Source of the DNA: Planctomyces sp. SH-PL62
Lineage (GTDB): Bacteria; Planctomycetota; Planctomycetia; Planctomycetales; Planctomycetaceae
Assembly: GCA_945893075.1 (NCBI GenBank)
Contig: CAMDDX010000002.1
Span: 24,341 to 88,340, forward strand
Direction of reading: 5' to 3'
DNA length: 64,000 nt
Shown: positions 24,113 to 34,063 of the stretch, in pieces
Numbering within the stretch: the stretch's first letter is position 1
Layout: every line of letters begins with the position of its first letter
Notes under the pieces: generated by a model
Database searches by the model: none
What the model saw: the letters and a program-made list of their open reading frames with translations, nothing else
What the model was told of the DNA's origin: nothing
Program-made: the position numbers and the translations under genes

Positions 24113-25531
24113 ATGAATCTTCAACAACGAGTTTGCTCAGGTCCGGTGAAGCGACGCGAGTTCTTGGCGGCGGGAATGCTCGGAGTCGGCGGACTCTCCT
24201 TGCCGGAGTTGTTCCAGTTGCAGGCTCAGGCGGAGCAAGTAGGCCAGGCGGTCGATCAGCAGACGAACGTCATTTTTGTCTGGATGCCCGGTGGGCCTCC
24301 TCACATGGACATGTATGACATGAAGCCCAAGGCTTCGTCGGACTATCGCGGTGAGTTCCATCCAATCCCCACCAATGTCCCTGGCCTCGACGTCTGCGAA
24401 CTGATGCCTCGGCACGCCAAGATCGCCGACAAGTATTCGGTCGTCCGTTCGATCTCGCACAACTTCGCCGATCACGGCGGCGGCCACAAACGAATGATGA
24501 CCGGCCGCGTTCCCGCGACGCCGGTCGATACCGTCAACGATGCTCCGGCGACTGGCTCGATCGTCGCCAAGTGCCGTGAGCGAGTTGATAACGGCCTCCC
24601 CAACTACGTCTCGATGAATCCGGGCGGACGCACCAACGACGTGTTCGCTCAAGGCCCGGCCTATCTCGGTCAGGCGTATCTGCCGTTCAACGTCGAGGGC
24701 GATCCGACTCAGCCGAACTTCGTCGTTCCCAACATCGCGATGAACACCACGATTGCTCCGCGAGTCGATGACCGCATGAAGCTGCTCAGCAGTCTCGACC
24801 GCATCGACCGGCACATCGACACGTCGCGCATGATGGATTCGATGGACCGCTACCAACAGCGCGCGGTCAGCATGTTGCTGAGCGACGCCGCGAAGAAGGC
24901 GTTCGATTTGTCTCGCGAACCGGATGCTCTGCGCGATCGCTACGGCCGCCACTGCTGGGGCCAGCGAGCCTTGATGGCTCGGCGACTGGTCGAAGCGGGG
25001 GTCAGTTTCGTCACCGTCATCATGGAGAACCCGTATCAGTCCGGCATCCCGCACCTCAAGCAAGGGGTCTACAACTGGGACTCGCACGCGGTGAATTGTC
25101 ACATCTGGGACGACCTCAACGTGCGACTGCCGATCTACGATCAAGCCGTGACCGCGCTGATTGAAGATGTCTACCAACGCGGTCTCGACAAGAAGACGTT
25201 GATCGTCGTGACCGGCGAGTTCGGTCGCACACCGCGCATCGAGAAGTCGATCGGTTCGCAAACCGGAGTCATGCACCCCGGCCGAGATCACTGGCCGCAA
25301 GCGATGTCGCTGATCATGGCCGGCGGCGGAATGCGCACCGGTCAAATCGTCGGCTCGACCAATTCCAAGGGCGAACACCCCGCCGATCGACCGCTCACAC
25401 CGAACGATCTGTGGGCCACGGTCTATCGCCACCTGGGCATCGACGACTCCGCCTCGTTCCCCGATTACGGCGGCCGCCCCATGCCGATCCTTCCCTTCGG
25501 CGACCCAATCAGCGAACTGCTGCGAGCGTAG
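24113..25531 (+). CDS. DUF1501 family twin-arginine secreted protein
   Basis: 472 residues from ATG 24113; a longer frame upstream lacks a signal, while this start gives a Tat peptide (K13-R14-R15-E-F-L). DUF1501 signatures are FVWMPGGPPHMDMYDMKP, SISHNFADHGGGHKRMMTGR, VVTGEFGRTPRIE and HPGRDHWPQAMS. There is no DUF1553 partner next to it. It is exported folded; activity is unproven. Confidence 0.88.
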   Translation: MNLQQRVCSGPVKRREFLAAGMLGVGGLSLPELFQLQAQAEQVGQAVDQQTNVIFVWMPGGPPHMDMYDMKPKASSDYRGEFHPIPTNVPGLDVCELMPRHAKIADKYSVVRSISHNFADHGGGHKRMMTGRVPATPVDTVNDAPATGSIVAKCRERVDNGLPNYVSMNPGGRTNDVFAQGPAYLGQAYLPFNVEGDPTQPNFVVPNIAMNTTIAPRVDDRMKLLSSLDRIDRHIDTSRMMDSMDRYQQRAVSMLLSDAAKKAFDLSREPDALRDRYGRHCWGQRALMARRLVEAGVSFVTVIMENPYQSGIPHLKQGVYNWDSHAVNCHIWDDLNVRLPIYDQAVTALIEDVYQRGLDKKTLIVVTGEFGRTPRIEKSIGSQTGVMHPGRDHWPQAMSLIMAGGGMRTGQIVGSTNSKGEHPADRPLTPNDLWATVYRHLGIDDSASFPDYGGRPMPILPFGDPISELLRA

Positions 25532-25537
25532 ACGACT

Positions 25538-25704
25538 GTTTCACAAATTGTTCCGCAACAGTTTGCTCGCCTTCTTGCCCTACTTTGCGGCCTTTGCGCC
25601 CTTCTGTTCAAAACCTGTTTTGATTGGAACAGAAGGTCGCAAAGGCCGCGAAGAGTTAAAACGGCAACGAAGGCCGACGCGACTGCGGAACAGATTGTGA
25701 AACG
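25538..25704. repeat. Nested inverted repeat, GCGGCCTTTGCG family (copy 1 of 2)
   Basis: The outer arms (TGTTTCACAAATTGTTCCGC-like, 25537-25557 and 25685-25704) surround an inner palindrome at 25585-25652 (TTGCGGCCTTTGCGCCCTTC / complement). The inner part recurs at 46726-46799. It lies between two convergent DUF1501 genes. Confidence 0.85.
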
Positions 25705-25728
25705 TCGCCTGAAACTGAAGTGGGCGAG

Positions 25729-27159
25729 CTATGCAAACAGCTCCCGAACGACATTCCCTTCGACATCTGTCAAACGGAAATCGCGCCCCGCGTACCGATA
25801 AGTCAGCCGCTCGTGATCCAGTCCGAGCAGATGCAGCAGCGTCGCGTGGAAGTCGTGAACGTGGACTTTGTTCTCGGCCGCGTAGTACCCGTAGTCGTCG
25901 GTCACGCCATAACTAAAGCCCCCCTTCACGCCGCCGCCGGCCAGCCACATCGTGAAGCCTTCGGGATTGTGATCGCGACCGTTGGTGCTCTCGGCGGTCG
26001 GAGTGCGGCCGAACTCGCTGCCCCACCAGACCAGCGTGTCGTCGAGCATCCCGCGCTGTTTGAGATCCGCCAGCAGCCCGGCGATCGGCAGGTCCACTTC
26101 GCGAGCGTTCTTCTCGTGCCCGTTCTTCAGGTCCGAGTGCTGATCCCACTGCACGTTGCTGTCGCTGTGGCTGACTTGGATGAACCGCACCCCCGCTTCT
26201 GCGAATCGCCGAGCCATCAAACACATCCGCCCGAAGTTCGCGTTGATGGGATTGTCCATCCCGTAAAGCTTCAGCGTCGCGGCCGATTCGTTGGAGAAAT
26301 CTTCCACCTTGGGAAACTCCGTCTGCATTCGAAACGCCAGCTCGAAGGAACTGATCCGCGCTTCGAGCGACGCTTCGGGGCCAGTCTGCGCGAGATGCTC
26401 GCGGTTCATCGCGTTCAACCGATTGAGCTGCAACCGCTGAATGTCGCGCGATAGTTGCGAGTTCCTGATGAACTTCACTTTGGCTTGATCCGACGGAACG
26501 CTCGCGTTCCCCAGCGGGACGCCGTTGTATGTTGCCGGCAGAAACGCGGAACTCCAATTATTGAGGCCGCCATGTCCCAACGTCGGACAGATTGTGACAT
26601 ACGCCGGTAGATTCGTGTTGTCGGTGCCCAGCCCGTAGCTGACCCACGACCCGATACTGGGCCGAACGAAATTGTCGCTGCCGGTGTGCAACTTCATCAT
26701 CGCTCCGCCGTGAGCGGGATTCGTCCCATGACACGAATGAATCATGCACAGGTCATCGACGTGCTGGGCGACATGCGGGAAGAGTTCGCTGACCGACAGG
26801 CCGCTCTCGCCGTACTGCCGAAACTGCCACGGAGACTTGAGCAAGTTCGTGGTCGCGTTGAACTGCACTCGCGGCTTCGCAAACGGCAGCGGCTTGCCAT
26901 CATCGCGAATCAGCAGCGGCTTTGGATCGAAGGTATCGACCTGTGAAACTCCCCCGACCATAAAGAGGAAAATGATCCGCTTCGCGCGAGCCGCAAAGTG
27001 CGGCAACCTCGCCGCCAATGGGTTCTCGTCTGCCGCGCGAATGGATGACTCATTCGCCAGCATCGAAGCGAGCGCGAGCGAACCGAATCCGACGGCGGAA
27101 CGCTGCAAGAGTGCTCGGCGCGAGACAGCGATAGTTGGAGACGTGTCGGCATCAATCAT
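25729..27159 (-). CDS. DUF1501 family twin-arginine secreted protein
   Basis: 476 residues from ATG 27159. The Tat motif is S-R14-R15-A-L-L-Q-R-S. DUF1501 blocks are [73 protein letters not shown] and [17 protein letters not shown]. It ends [23 protein letters not shown], the typical C-terminus when paired with DUF1549/DUF1553. Its probable partner is the cytochrome-c/DUF1553 gene at 29024, now separated by an IS1182-like element inserted 20 bases upstream of this start. Confidence 0.92.
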   Translation of the reverse strand: MIDADTSPTIAVSRRALLQRSAVGFGSLALASMLANESSIRAADENPLAARLPHFAARAKRIIFLFMVGGVSQVDTFDPKPLLIRDDGKPLPFAKPRVQFNATTNLLKSPWQFRQYGESGLSVSELFPHVAQHVDDLCMIHSCHGTNPAHGGAMMKLHTGSDNFVRPSIGSWVSYGLGTDNTNLPAYVTICPTLGHGGLNNWSSAFLPATYNGVPLGNASVPSDQAKVKFIRNSQLSRDIQRLQLNRLNAMNREHLAQTGPEASLEARISSFELAFRMQTEFPKVEDFSNESAATLKLYGMDNPINANFGRMCLMARRFAEAGVRFIQVSHSDSNVQWDQHSDLKNGHEKNAREVDLPIAGLLADLKQRGMLDDTLVWWGSEFGRTPTAESTNGRDHNPEGFTMWLAGGGVKGGFSYGVTDDYGYYAAENKVHVHDFHATLLHLLGLDHERLTYRYAGRDFRLTDVEGNVVRELFA

Positions 27160-27179
27160 GTTTCGATCCTTAACCCGGA

Positions 27180-28747
27180 GAGGCTGTGAGTTTTTACCAA
27201 AAGCGGTTCGGGTTCGTTTTTCCCGGCAGCGGTTTTTGCTGATGGGGTTTGTGACTCGGTTTGTGTTGGTTTCTGTTGACGGGACTTTCGTCGTTACGGG
27301 TCTTGGTTCTGCATCAGGATTGGAAGTTGATTCGTTTGCGGTCTCTGGAAAATCGATTTTGGATTTGGTTTGCTTCGTCAGAGGACGCCCAGGTGCAACA
27401 TTCTCATAAAGTTGAACGTGATCGCGTACCAGAGGGTTGCCGTTCGCACCTTCTCCAAGCCGCGGACTCGGAACTGATGCAATCCTCGGTTGCGGCATTC
27501 GGCGTTAGGGAATTCGGCGATCGACGGGCGTTGCTTCAGGATCGCTTTCGAGTTCTCCGTCGTCATGCGTTGGCGGAAGGCGAACATCGCGTCGGTGTCG
27601 TGAGCTCGGCGAGCGTGCGGATCGCCGCCCCGTTTGGTGATGCGGTCCTCGTGAGTCATCGGAGCGGCCACGCGGCTGCCGCGTTCTTCCACCGCGGTGA
27701 TGTCGTCGATCGTCGAGAAGCCGCCGTCCACCGTGTAGTTCCGCGGAATCTGGTCGTACTTCTCACAGACCTCCTCGTGCATCGGCGACATCTGCCCGCC
27801 GTCGCTGCCGTTGTTGGTGACCTCCACCGACACAATCATTCGCGCTTGGCCGTCGGTGGCGAATTGCACGTTGTACGCCGGACGAAAGCCGCCGTCCCCC
27901 ATCTTCATCTGCCGAGCTTCCGGGTCCGTCGTCGAGCAGCGAGCCTCTTCGCCCGATCCCTTTTTGCGTTGCTCCTTTTGCTGCCGCAACTCTTCCAGAT
28001 TCTTCAACGCCTCGGCGATCTGTTCCTCGCGTTCGCGAGCGGCACGCGCCACCGCCGCTTGGCGACGAGCGTTGCTGGCATCCTGGCCGTTCGCCGAGTC
28101 ATCGTCGCTCTCTTCACGCAGTCGTTTCACTTGCTCGGCCGCTTCCTGGCGACATTTCTCCAGCGTCTTCTTCCGGCGGAACGACCCGCTCCCCGCGTGA
28201 GCCCGTACACGCATGCCGTCCTGAGCCACCGTTTCCAACGTCACGATCTTTTGGTGCAGCAGCGTGGCGATGGTGTCGGTCAGCAGTTCATCGAGAAACT
28301 CCCCGTGGTCCGTGCGAAAGTCGCTGAGCATGTGATAATTCACGCCGACTTCTCCGCAGATCCACAGGTACGTGACGTCCTTCTCACACTGTCGAGCCAC
28401 ATGCCGAGCACTGCTGATCCCCTCAATGATGGCCCACATCCACAACGCCATCAGGATCTTGGGATCCACCGCATCCCGCCCGACGCCACCCTCGACCGCC
28501 CGGATCTTCTGATACAGCGGCGTCAGATCGAGCGAATCGACATACGCCCACACGGCCCGCACCCGATGATCCTTCGGAACCAGCTGGTCCAACGACGCAT
28601 CCCGCCACTGAATCTGATCCCGATGAGGTCGCTTGACCCGAGCTCGAACTGCCGAAAAATCATTTTGTGAGTTGGATTCATTCATGTCAGAACTTATAGC
28701 GCCCAAAATTCTTTCTTGAAGATCGGTTTGTAAAAAATCACAGCCTC
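27180..28747 (-). mobile_element. IS1182-family insertion sequence
   Basis: A transposase gene is flanked by terminal inverted repeats. The left end (27180) reads GAGGCTGTGAGTTTTTAC and the right end (ending 28747), read on the minus strand, is GAGGCTGTGATTTTTTAC, 17 of 18 matching. Total length is 1,568 bases. No clear target-site duplication is visible. The element lies between a DUF1501 gene and its likely operon partner, and the right end abuts the palindrome at 28747-28976. About 200 bases between the left end and the transposase stop carry no recognisable gene. Confidence 0.85.
27378..28685 (-). CDS. IS1182 family transposase
   Basis: 435 residues from ATG 28685. The N-terminal IS1182/IS5-like domain (DUF772) is visible: [40 protein letters not shown] and [20 protein letters not shown] charged coiled-coil insertion (about 175-260) follows, then the DDE region ([44 protein letters not shown]) and a C-terminal block [20 protein letters not shown]. 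It looks full length, and it catalyses cut/paste or copy transposition of the element. Confidence 0.92.
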   Translation of the reverse strand: MNESNSQNDFSAVRARVKRPHRDQIQWRDASLDQLVPKDHRVRAVWAYVDSLDLTPLYQKIRAVEGGVGRDAVDPKILMALWMWAIIEGISSARHVARQCEKDVTYLWICGEVGVNYHMLSDFRTDHGEFLDELLTDTIATLLHQKIVTLETVAQDGMRVRAHAGSGSFRRKKTLEKCRQEAAEQVKRLREESDDDSANGQDASNARRQAAVARAAREREEQIAEALKNLEELRQQKEQRKKGSGEEARCSTTDPEARQMKMGDGGFRPAYNVQFATDGQARMIVSVEVTNNGSDGGQMSPMHEEVCEKYDQIPRNYTVDGGFSTIDDITAVEERGSRVAAPMTHEDRITKRGGDPHARRAHDTDAMFAFRQRMTTENSKAILKQRPSIAEFPNAECRNRGLHQFRVRGLEKVRTATLWYAITFNFMRMLHLGVL

Positions 28748-28976
28748 GAAGGGTTGCCAGCCATTAGCCGGTGGTTGAGCGCAGCGACACCACCGGTCAA
28801 AGACCGAGATATTTGATTTGCATCCCGGCAGGGATGCCAGCAATTCATTTCACGTCCGGTTTCAAGTGGGATTGGATTCCAATCGTCTGTGATCCCTCCG
28901 GGATCAGATTTCAACCGCGACCGATACCGGTGGTGTCGCTGCGCTCAACCACCGGCTAATTGCTGCAATCCCTTCG
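28747..28976. repeat. Long nested inverted repeat adjoining the insertion sequence
   Basis: The arms CGAAGGGTTGCCAGCCATTA (28747 on) with TAGCCGGTGGTTGAGCGCAG up to 28797, and 28926-28976, are complementary over about 50 bases. The centre holds CATCCCGGCAGGGATG and GATCCCTCCGGGATC hairpins. The IS right end coincides with the outer end of the left arm. Confidence 0.85.
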
Positions 28977-29023
28977 GGATGGGATTCAGTGACTCCGGGA
29001 TGGAATGGGGGGACTCGATGTTC

Positions 29024-31465
<2,442 letters not shown>

Positions 31466-31483
31466 CAGTCCTCTGTGAGTCAC

Positions 31484-31583
31484 GGGGTCGGGTGTTCGGT
31501 TTTTCGAAATTGGCGGGAAGTAAGCGTCATTTGCAATCCCAGCCCTCAGCCCGCCAATTCCGAAAAACCGAACACCCGACCCC
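31484..31583. repeat. Inverted repeat, GGGGTCGG...TTTTTC family (copy 2 of 2)
   Basis: The arms 31484-31517 and 31550-31583 (GGGGTCGGGTGTTCGGTTTT and complement) enclose a 30-base loop. It lies in the leader of the cytochrome-c/DUF1553 gene, after the lactonase stop side. The outer arm sequence is shared with the element at 5290-5377. Confidence 0.9.
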
Positions 31584-31592
31584 TTTGCGTGA

Positions 31593-32738
31593 TTACGGCA
31601 ACACCATAATGCAAGACGGCGACGTGATCGCAACCGGTTCACCGACCGATTTCAACCCACCGGTTTGCGAGTCGATCCGAAATGCCACCACGTTGTTGCC
31701 TGGCATGTTCGCGCACAGCAGCAGTTCTCCGCCGGGCATGATCGCCAAATTCTGCGGCCCTTTGCCGAGACTCGGTTCGATACCGATCAGCGTCAGCCGC
31801 CCATCATCACCAATCCGATAAGCAGCGATGCTGTCGTGCCCGCGATTCGTCCCGTACAGGAAGCGGCCATTCGGAGTGATCTTCAAGTCGGCGCAATAAC
31901 TCGTCCCTTTGAAGTCCGCCGGCACCGTCGAAATGGTTTGCGTCTCGGTGAGGCTGCCCGCCTTGGCGTTGTAATCAAACGCGGTCACCGAATTGCTGAG
32001 CTCATTGATGACATAGACCCGCTTGCCATTCGGAGAAAACGTGAGATGCCGAGGCCCCGCTCCCGCCGGCGACTTCGCGAACGGCGGATCGTTCGGAGTC
32101 AGCTTCGACGTCTTCGCATCCAGCCGATAGCTGAGCACTTGATCGAGTCCCAAATCCGCCGCGAAGACAAACCGATTGTCCGGGCTGACGACAATGCAGT
32201 GCGCGTGCGGCTCCTTCTGTCGATCCGCATTAACGCTCGCACCGACGTGCTGCACGAAGGACGCCGCCTCGCCGAGCGAACCATCCGCCTTGACCGGCAG
32301 CGACGCGACACTGCCGCTGGAATAGTTGGCGACGAGCACCGTCTTCCCCGTCGCATCGACGTCGAGGGAGCAGGCCGCAGTGCCAAGAGCCGATTGCCGG
32401 TTCAACAGTTTCAACTGACCGGTGCGCCCCTCGATCTGATAGGCGGCGATCTGTTCGTTTTCTTTGCCACCGAAGTTCTTCGCGTGAATCGAATACAGAA
32501 ATTTTTTGTCTCGCGACAACGCCAGGAAGAACGGGTTCTCAACGCCGGTTGTCTGCTGCACCGGCTTGAGTTGGCCGGTCTTCGTCTCCAACTGAAAAGC
32601 CTGAATGCTCCCTTTGTCCCCGGCCGCGAAGGCTGAGATGAAGATCAGAGGTTCTTCTGCGTTTGCTGTTGGAGTTGAGTTGCTCAACATCGCACCTACC
32701 AAGAGGGGAATCAGAGTTCGCACAAAGTTGAATTTCAT
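31593..32738 (-). CDS. Secreted lactonase-type seven-bladed beta-propeller protein
   Basis: 381 residues from ATG 32738, chosen for its Sec signal (MKFNFVRTLIPLLVGAMLSN). Repeated blades carry motifs of the 6-phosphogluconolactonase/muconate cycloisomerase-like lactonase family: GSIQAFQLETKTGQLKPVQQ, NPFFLALSRDKKFLYSIHAK, GAGPRHLTFSPNGKRVYVIN and NGRFLYGTNRGHDSIAAYRI. Export argues against the cytosolic pentose-phosphate role of Pgl; extracytoplasmic lactone hydrolysis or ligand binding is more likely. Confidence 0.82.
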   Translation of the reverse strand: MKFNFVRTLIPLLVGAMLSNSTPTANAEEPLIFISAFAAGDKGSIQAFQLETKTGQLKPVQQTTGVENPFFLALSRDKKFLYSIHAKNFGGKENEQIAAYQIEGRTGQLKLLNRQSALGTAACSLDVDATGKTVLVANYSSGSVASLPVKADGSLGEAASFVQHVGASVNADRQKEPHAHCIVVSPDNRFVFAADLGLDQVLSYRLDAKTSKLTPNDPPFAKSPAGAGPRHLTFSPNGKRVYVINELSNSVTAFDYNAKAGSLTETQTISTVPADFKGTSYCADLKITPNGRFLYGTNRGHDSIAAYRIGDDGRLTLIGIEPSLGKGPQNLAIMPGGELLLCANMPGNNVVAFRIDSQTGGLKSVGEPVAITSPSCIMVLP

Positions 32739-32771
32739 GAGCGGCTCCTGAAAGGTCAAACCGTGGAAATT

Positions 32772-32838
32772 GTAGGATGGGCACTCTTGCCCGTCGCTTG
32801 CCTGGGAGAAACGAGACGGGCAAGAGTGCCCGTCCTAC
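32772..32838. repeat. Inverted repeat upstream of lactonase gene
   Basis: GTAGGATGGGCACTCTTGCC (arm 32772-32795) faces GACGGGCAAGAGTGCCCGTC (arm 32815-32838), with one mismatch and a 19-base loop. It has the same general design as the other gap palindromes, with no second copy seen in this window. Confidence 0.85.
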
Positions 32839-32900
32839 TCGCCGTCACGGTAGAAGGTCGAGTTCGCCGCATCAACGCACGTTGCGACATGAGACGCCGT

Positions 32901-33299
32901 TCAAAGTCGAGATTTGATTTCGCTGCGCACTGGTTCCGCGCGGCACTTGATGAGTGCCGCTTGAATCTCACTCGCTCTTTCGACGCAGAGTCTCGCGAAC
33001 GCGGTGGTGCCGATGCGATGGTTGCCCAAACGATAGTCGGCTTTGATCCGTTCGGTGTGCAGATCACCCAAGAGTGATCCCGCGCGATAGGCATCGGTCT
33101 GGCCAGATCTTTGAAGCTGCCGAGCGACGTACACATGAGCGTTCGCATTTTGCGGCACAGGCCGTTCAATCTCGTCCAGGAACTGAAGCGCCAAATGGAA
33201 CGCTCCGTAATACGCCCGACTGACGGCACTGCGGAGCGAAGCCTCGTCGGCACTCGTCGCCAGCTTTCCCGCCAAAATGATGAAGTCATCGCCGGTCAT
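32901..33299 (-). CDS. HEPN domain protein, probable RNase-type toxin
   Basis: 132 residues from ATG 33299, overlapping the upstream small gene by 4 bases (ATGA). LRSAVSRAYYGAFHLALQFL carries R28-x6-H35, the catalytic Arg-x4-6-His of HEPN ribonucleases, in the helix where it is expected. A second helix pair follows (AYRAGSLLGDLHTERIKADY; FARLCVERASEIQAALIKC). HEPN proteins of this size are toxins of two-gene systems or subunits of defence complexes. The coupled gene at 33296 is the likely antitoxin or partner. RNase activity is inferred. Confidence 0.7.
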   Translation of the reverse strand: MTGDDFIILAGKLATSADEASLRSAVSRAYYGAFHLALQFLDEIERPVPQNANAHVYVARQLQRSGQTDAYRAGSLLGDLHTERIKADYRLGNHRIGTTAFARLCVERASEIQAALIKCRAEPVRSEIKSRL

Positions 33300-33574
33300 G
33301 GGCAGGGGTAAATCGAAAGTCGCACGGTGGAGACTGCATCGGGGAATTGCCGAGCCAACCGTTCGTGCCACTCGCACTGAGTCTTGATGATCTCTTGGGG
33401 GGCATCGTCGGATTCAATGTTCAACACCGTCCACGGCTCGCCCAGTGCATCTGGGTCCGACATCACTTCCACCGAGATGCGGCCAGGGAAAAACTCCTGG
33501 CTCATCCGAAGAATCTCGGTCAAATCTGGGCTTGTTGAGATTTGCAGTTCGTCTTGCTCGACAATGGAAGGCAT
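33296..33574 (-). CDS. Small partner of HEPN protein, function unknown
   Basis: 92 residues. It starts MPSIVEQDELQISTSPDLTE and has a conserved-looking core, FPGRISVEVMSDPDALGEPW then TVLNIESDDAPQEIIKTQCE and WHERLARQFP. An alpha/beta fold is likely, with no known domain recognised. Its stop overlaps the HEPN start, so the two proteins should be made in fixed proportion. By position it is the candidate antitoxin. Confidence 0.6.
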   Translation of the reverse strand: MPSIVEQDELQISTSPDLTEILRMSQEFFPGRISVEVMSDPDALGEPWTVLNIESDDAPQEIIKTQCEWHERLARQFPDAVSTVRLSIYPCP

Positions 33575-33677
33575 ACACGTCTCCTGGACCGGTGGTTTTA
33601 ACAGTCTAGCCCCGTCCGAGAACTGTTGTCAGTTCACATCGGCAGATTTGCCTCGCCGTCTTGGACGATCTTCGTCC

Positions 33678-33778
33678 TGTTGTGGCCGGTCTCCCGACCG
33701 AGCCACTTGGACCGACCGAAGGTCTCAAGCCGCATTCGGTCAACGAGCAGTGGCTCGGTCGGGAGACCGGCCACAACA
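33678..33778. repeat. Inverted repeat, TTGTGGCCGGTCTCCCGACC family (copy 1 of 2)
   Basis: The arms TGTTGTGGCCGGTCTCCCGA (continuing CCGAGCCAC) and complement at about 33749-33778 enclose an inner GACCGAAGGTCT-type stem. The second copy is at 55281-55387. Confidence 0.9.
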
Positions 33779-33858
33779 AGTCACCTGGGCGTGGCGGATG
33801 TGAGGGCCATGATTGATTCCTGGGATGTTTGTCTTACAAAGTCGCGGCGGCCGAGTGA

Positions 33859-33930
33859 GTCGCCACGCTCGCCAAGAGCGTGGGGAAATTCGCGAGGCGC
33901 AAAACCCACGCTCTTGGCGAGCGTGGCTAC
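33859..33930. repeat. Inverted repeat, GTAGCCACGCTCGCC family (copy 3 of 5)
   Basis: The arms GTCGCCACGCTCGCCAAGAG and CTCTTGGCGAGCGTGGCTAC enclose about 25 bases of loop. This is a member of the five-copy family. Confidence 0.88.
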
Positions 33931-33958
33931 ATTGAAACTCAGCGACCCGCCACTTGGG

Positions 33959-34033
33959 CTTGTCCCAGTGGTTCCCGCGCTTCTGCACTACGGCATTCGA
34001 GTCGTGCAGAAGCACGGGAACCACCCCGACAAG
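33959..34033. repeat. Inverted repeat just upstream of the GTPase start
   Basis: CTTGTCCCAGTGGTTCCCGC (arm 33959-33990) faces CACGGGAACCACCCCGACAA (arm 34001-34033), and TTCTGCAC/GTGCAGAA completes the stem. It ends 30 bases before the chosen ATG and would place the start just beyond a hairpin. Confidence 0.82.
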
Positions 34034-34063
34034 GGGGTGGCGTTTGTGCCATTAGACGTGGAG

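Larger units (their letters stand above)
33575..34063. other. 489-base gap with three stacked palindromes before the GTPase gene
   Basis: This interval separates the divergent HEPN module and GTPase gene. It holds inverted repeats at 33678-33778, 33859-33930 and 33959-34033. The frame of the GTPase stays open upstream to 33626, but that extension is made entirely of palindrome sequence, so it is not treated as coding. Promoters for both directions must lie within or between the repeats. Confidence 0.7.

Noticed and set aside
27160-27377. Upstream in-frame extension of the DUF1501 gene (25729) through the insertion-sequence end
   Set aside because: The extension lies in insertion-sequence DNA, is Thr/Lys/Asn/Pro-rich low-complexity sequence, and the Tat signal fixes the start at 27159.
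33626-34063. N-terminal extension of the GTPase frame back to 33626
   Set aside because: The sequence consists of three palindromes found elsewhere in gaps, and the WD40 domain starts well after ATG 34064.
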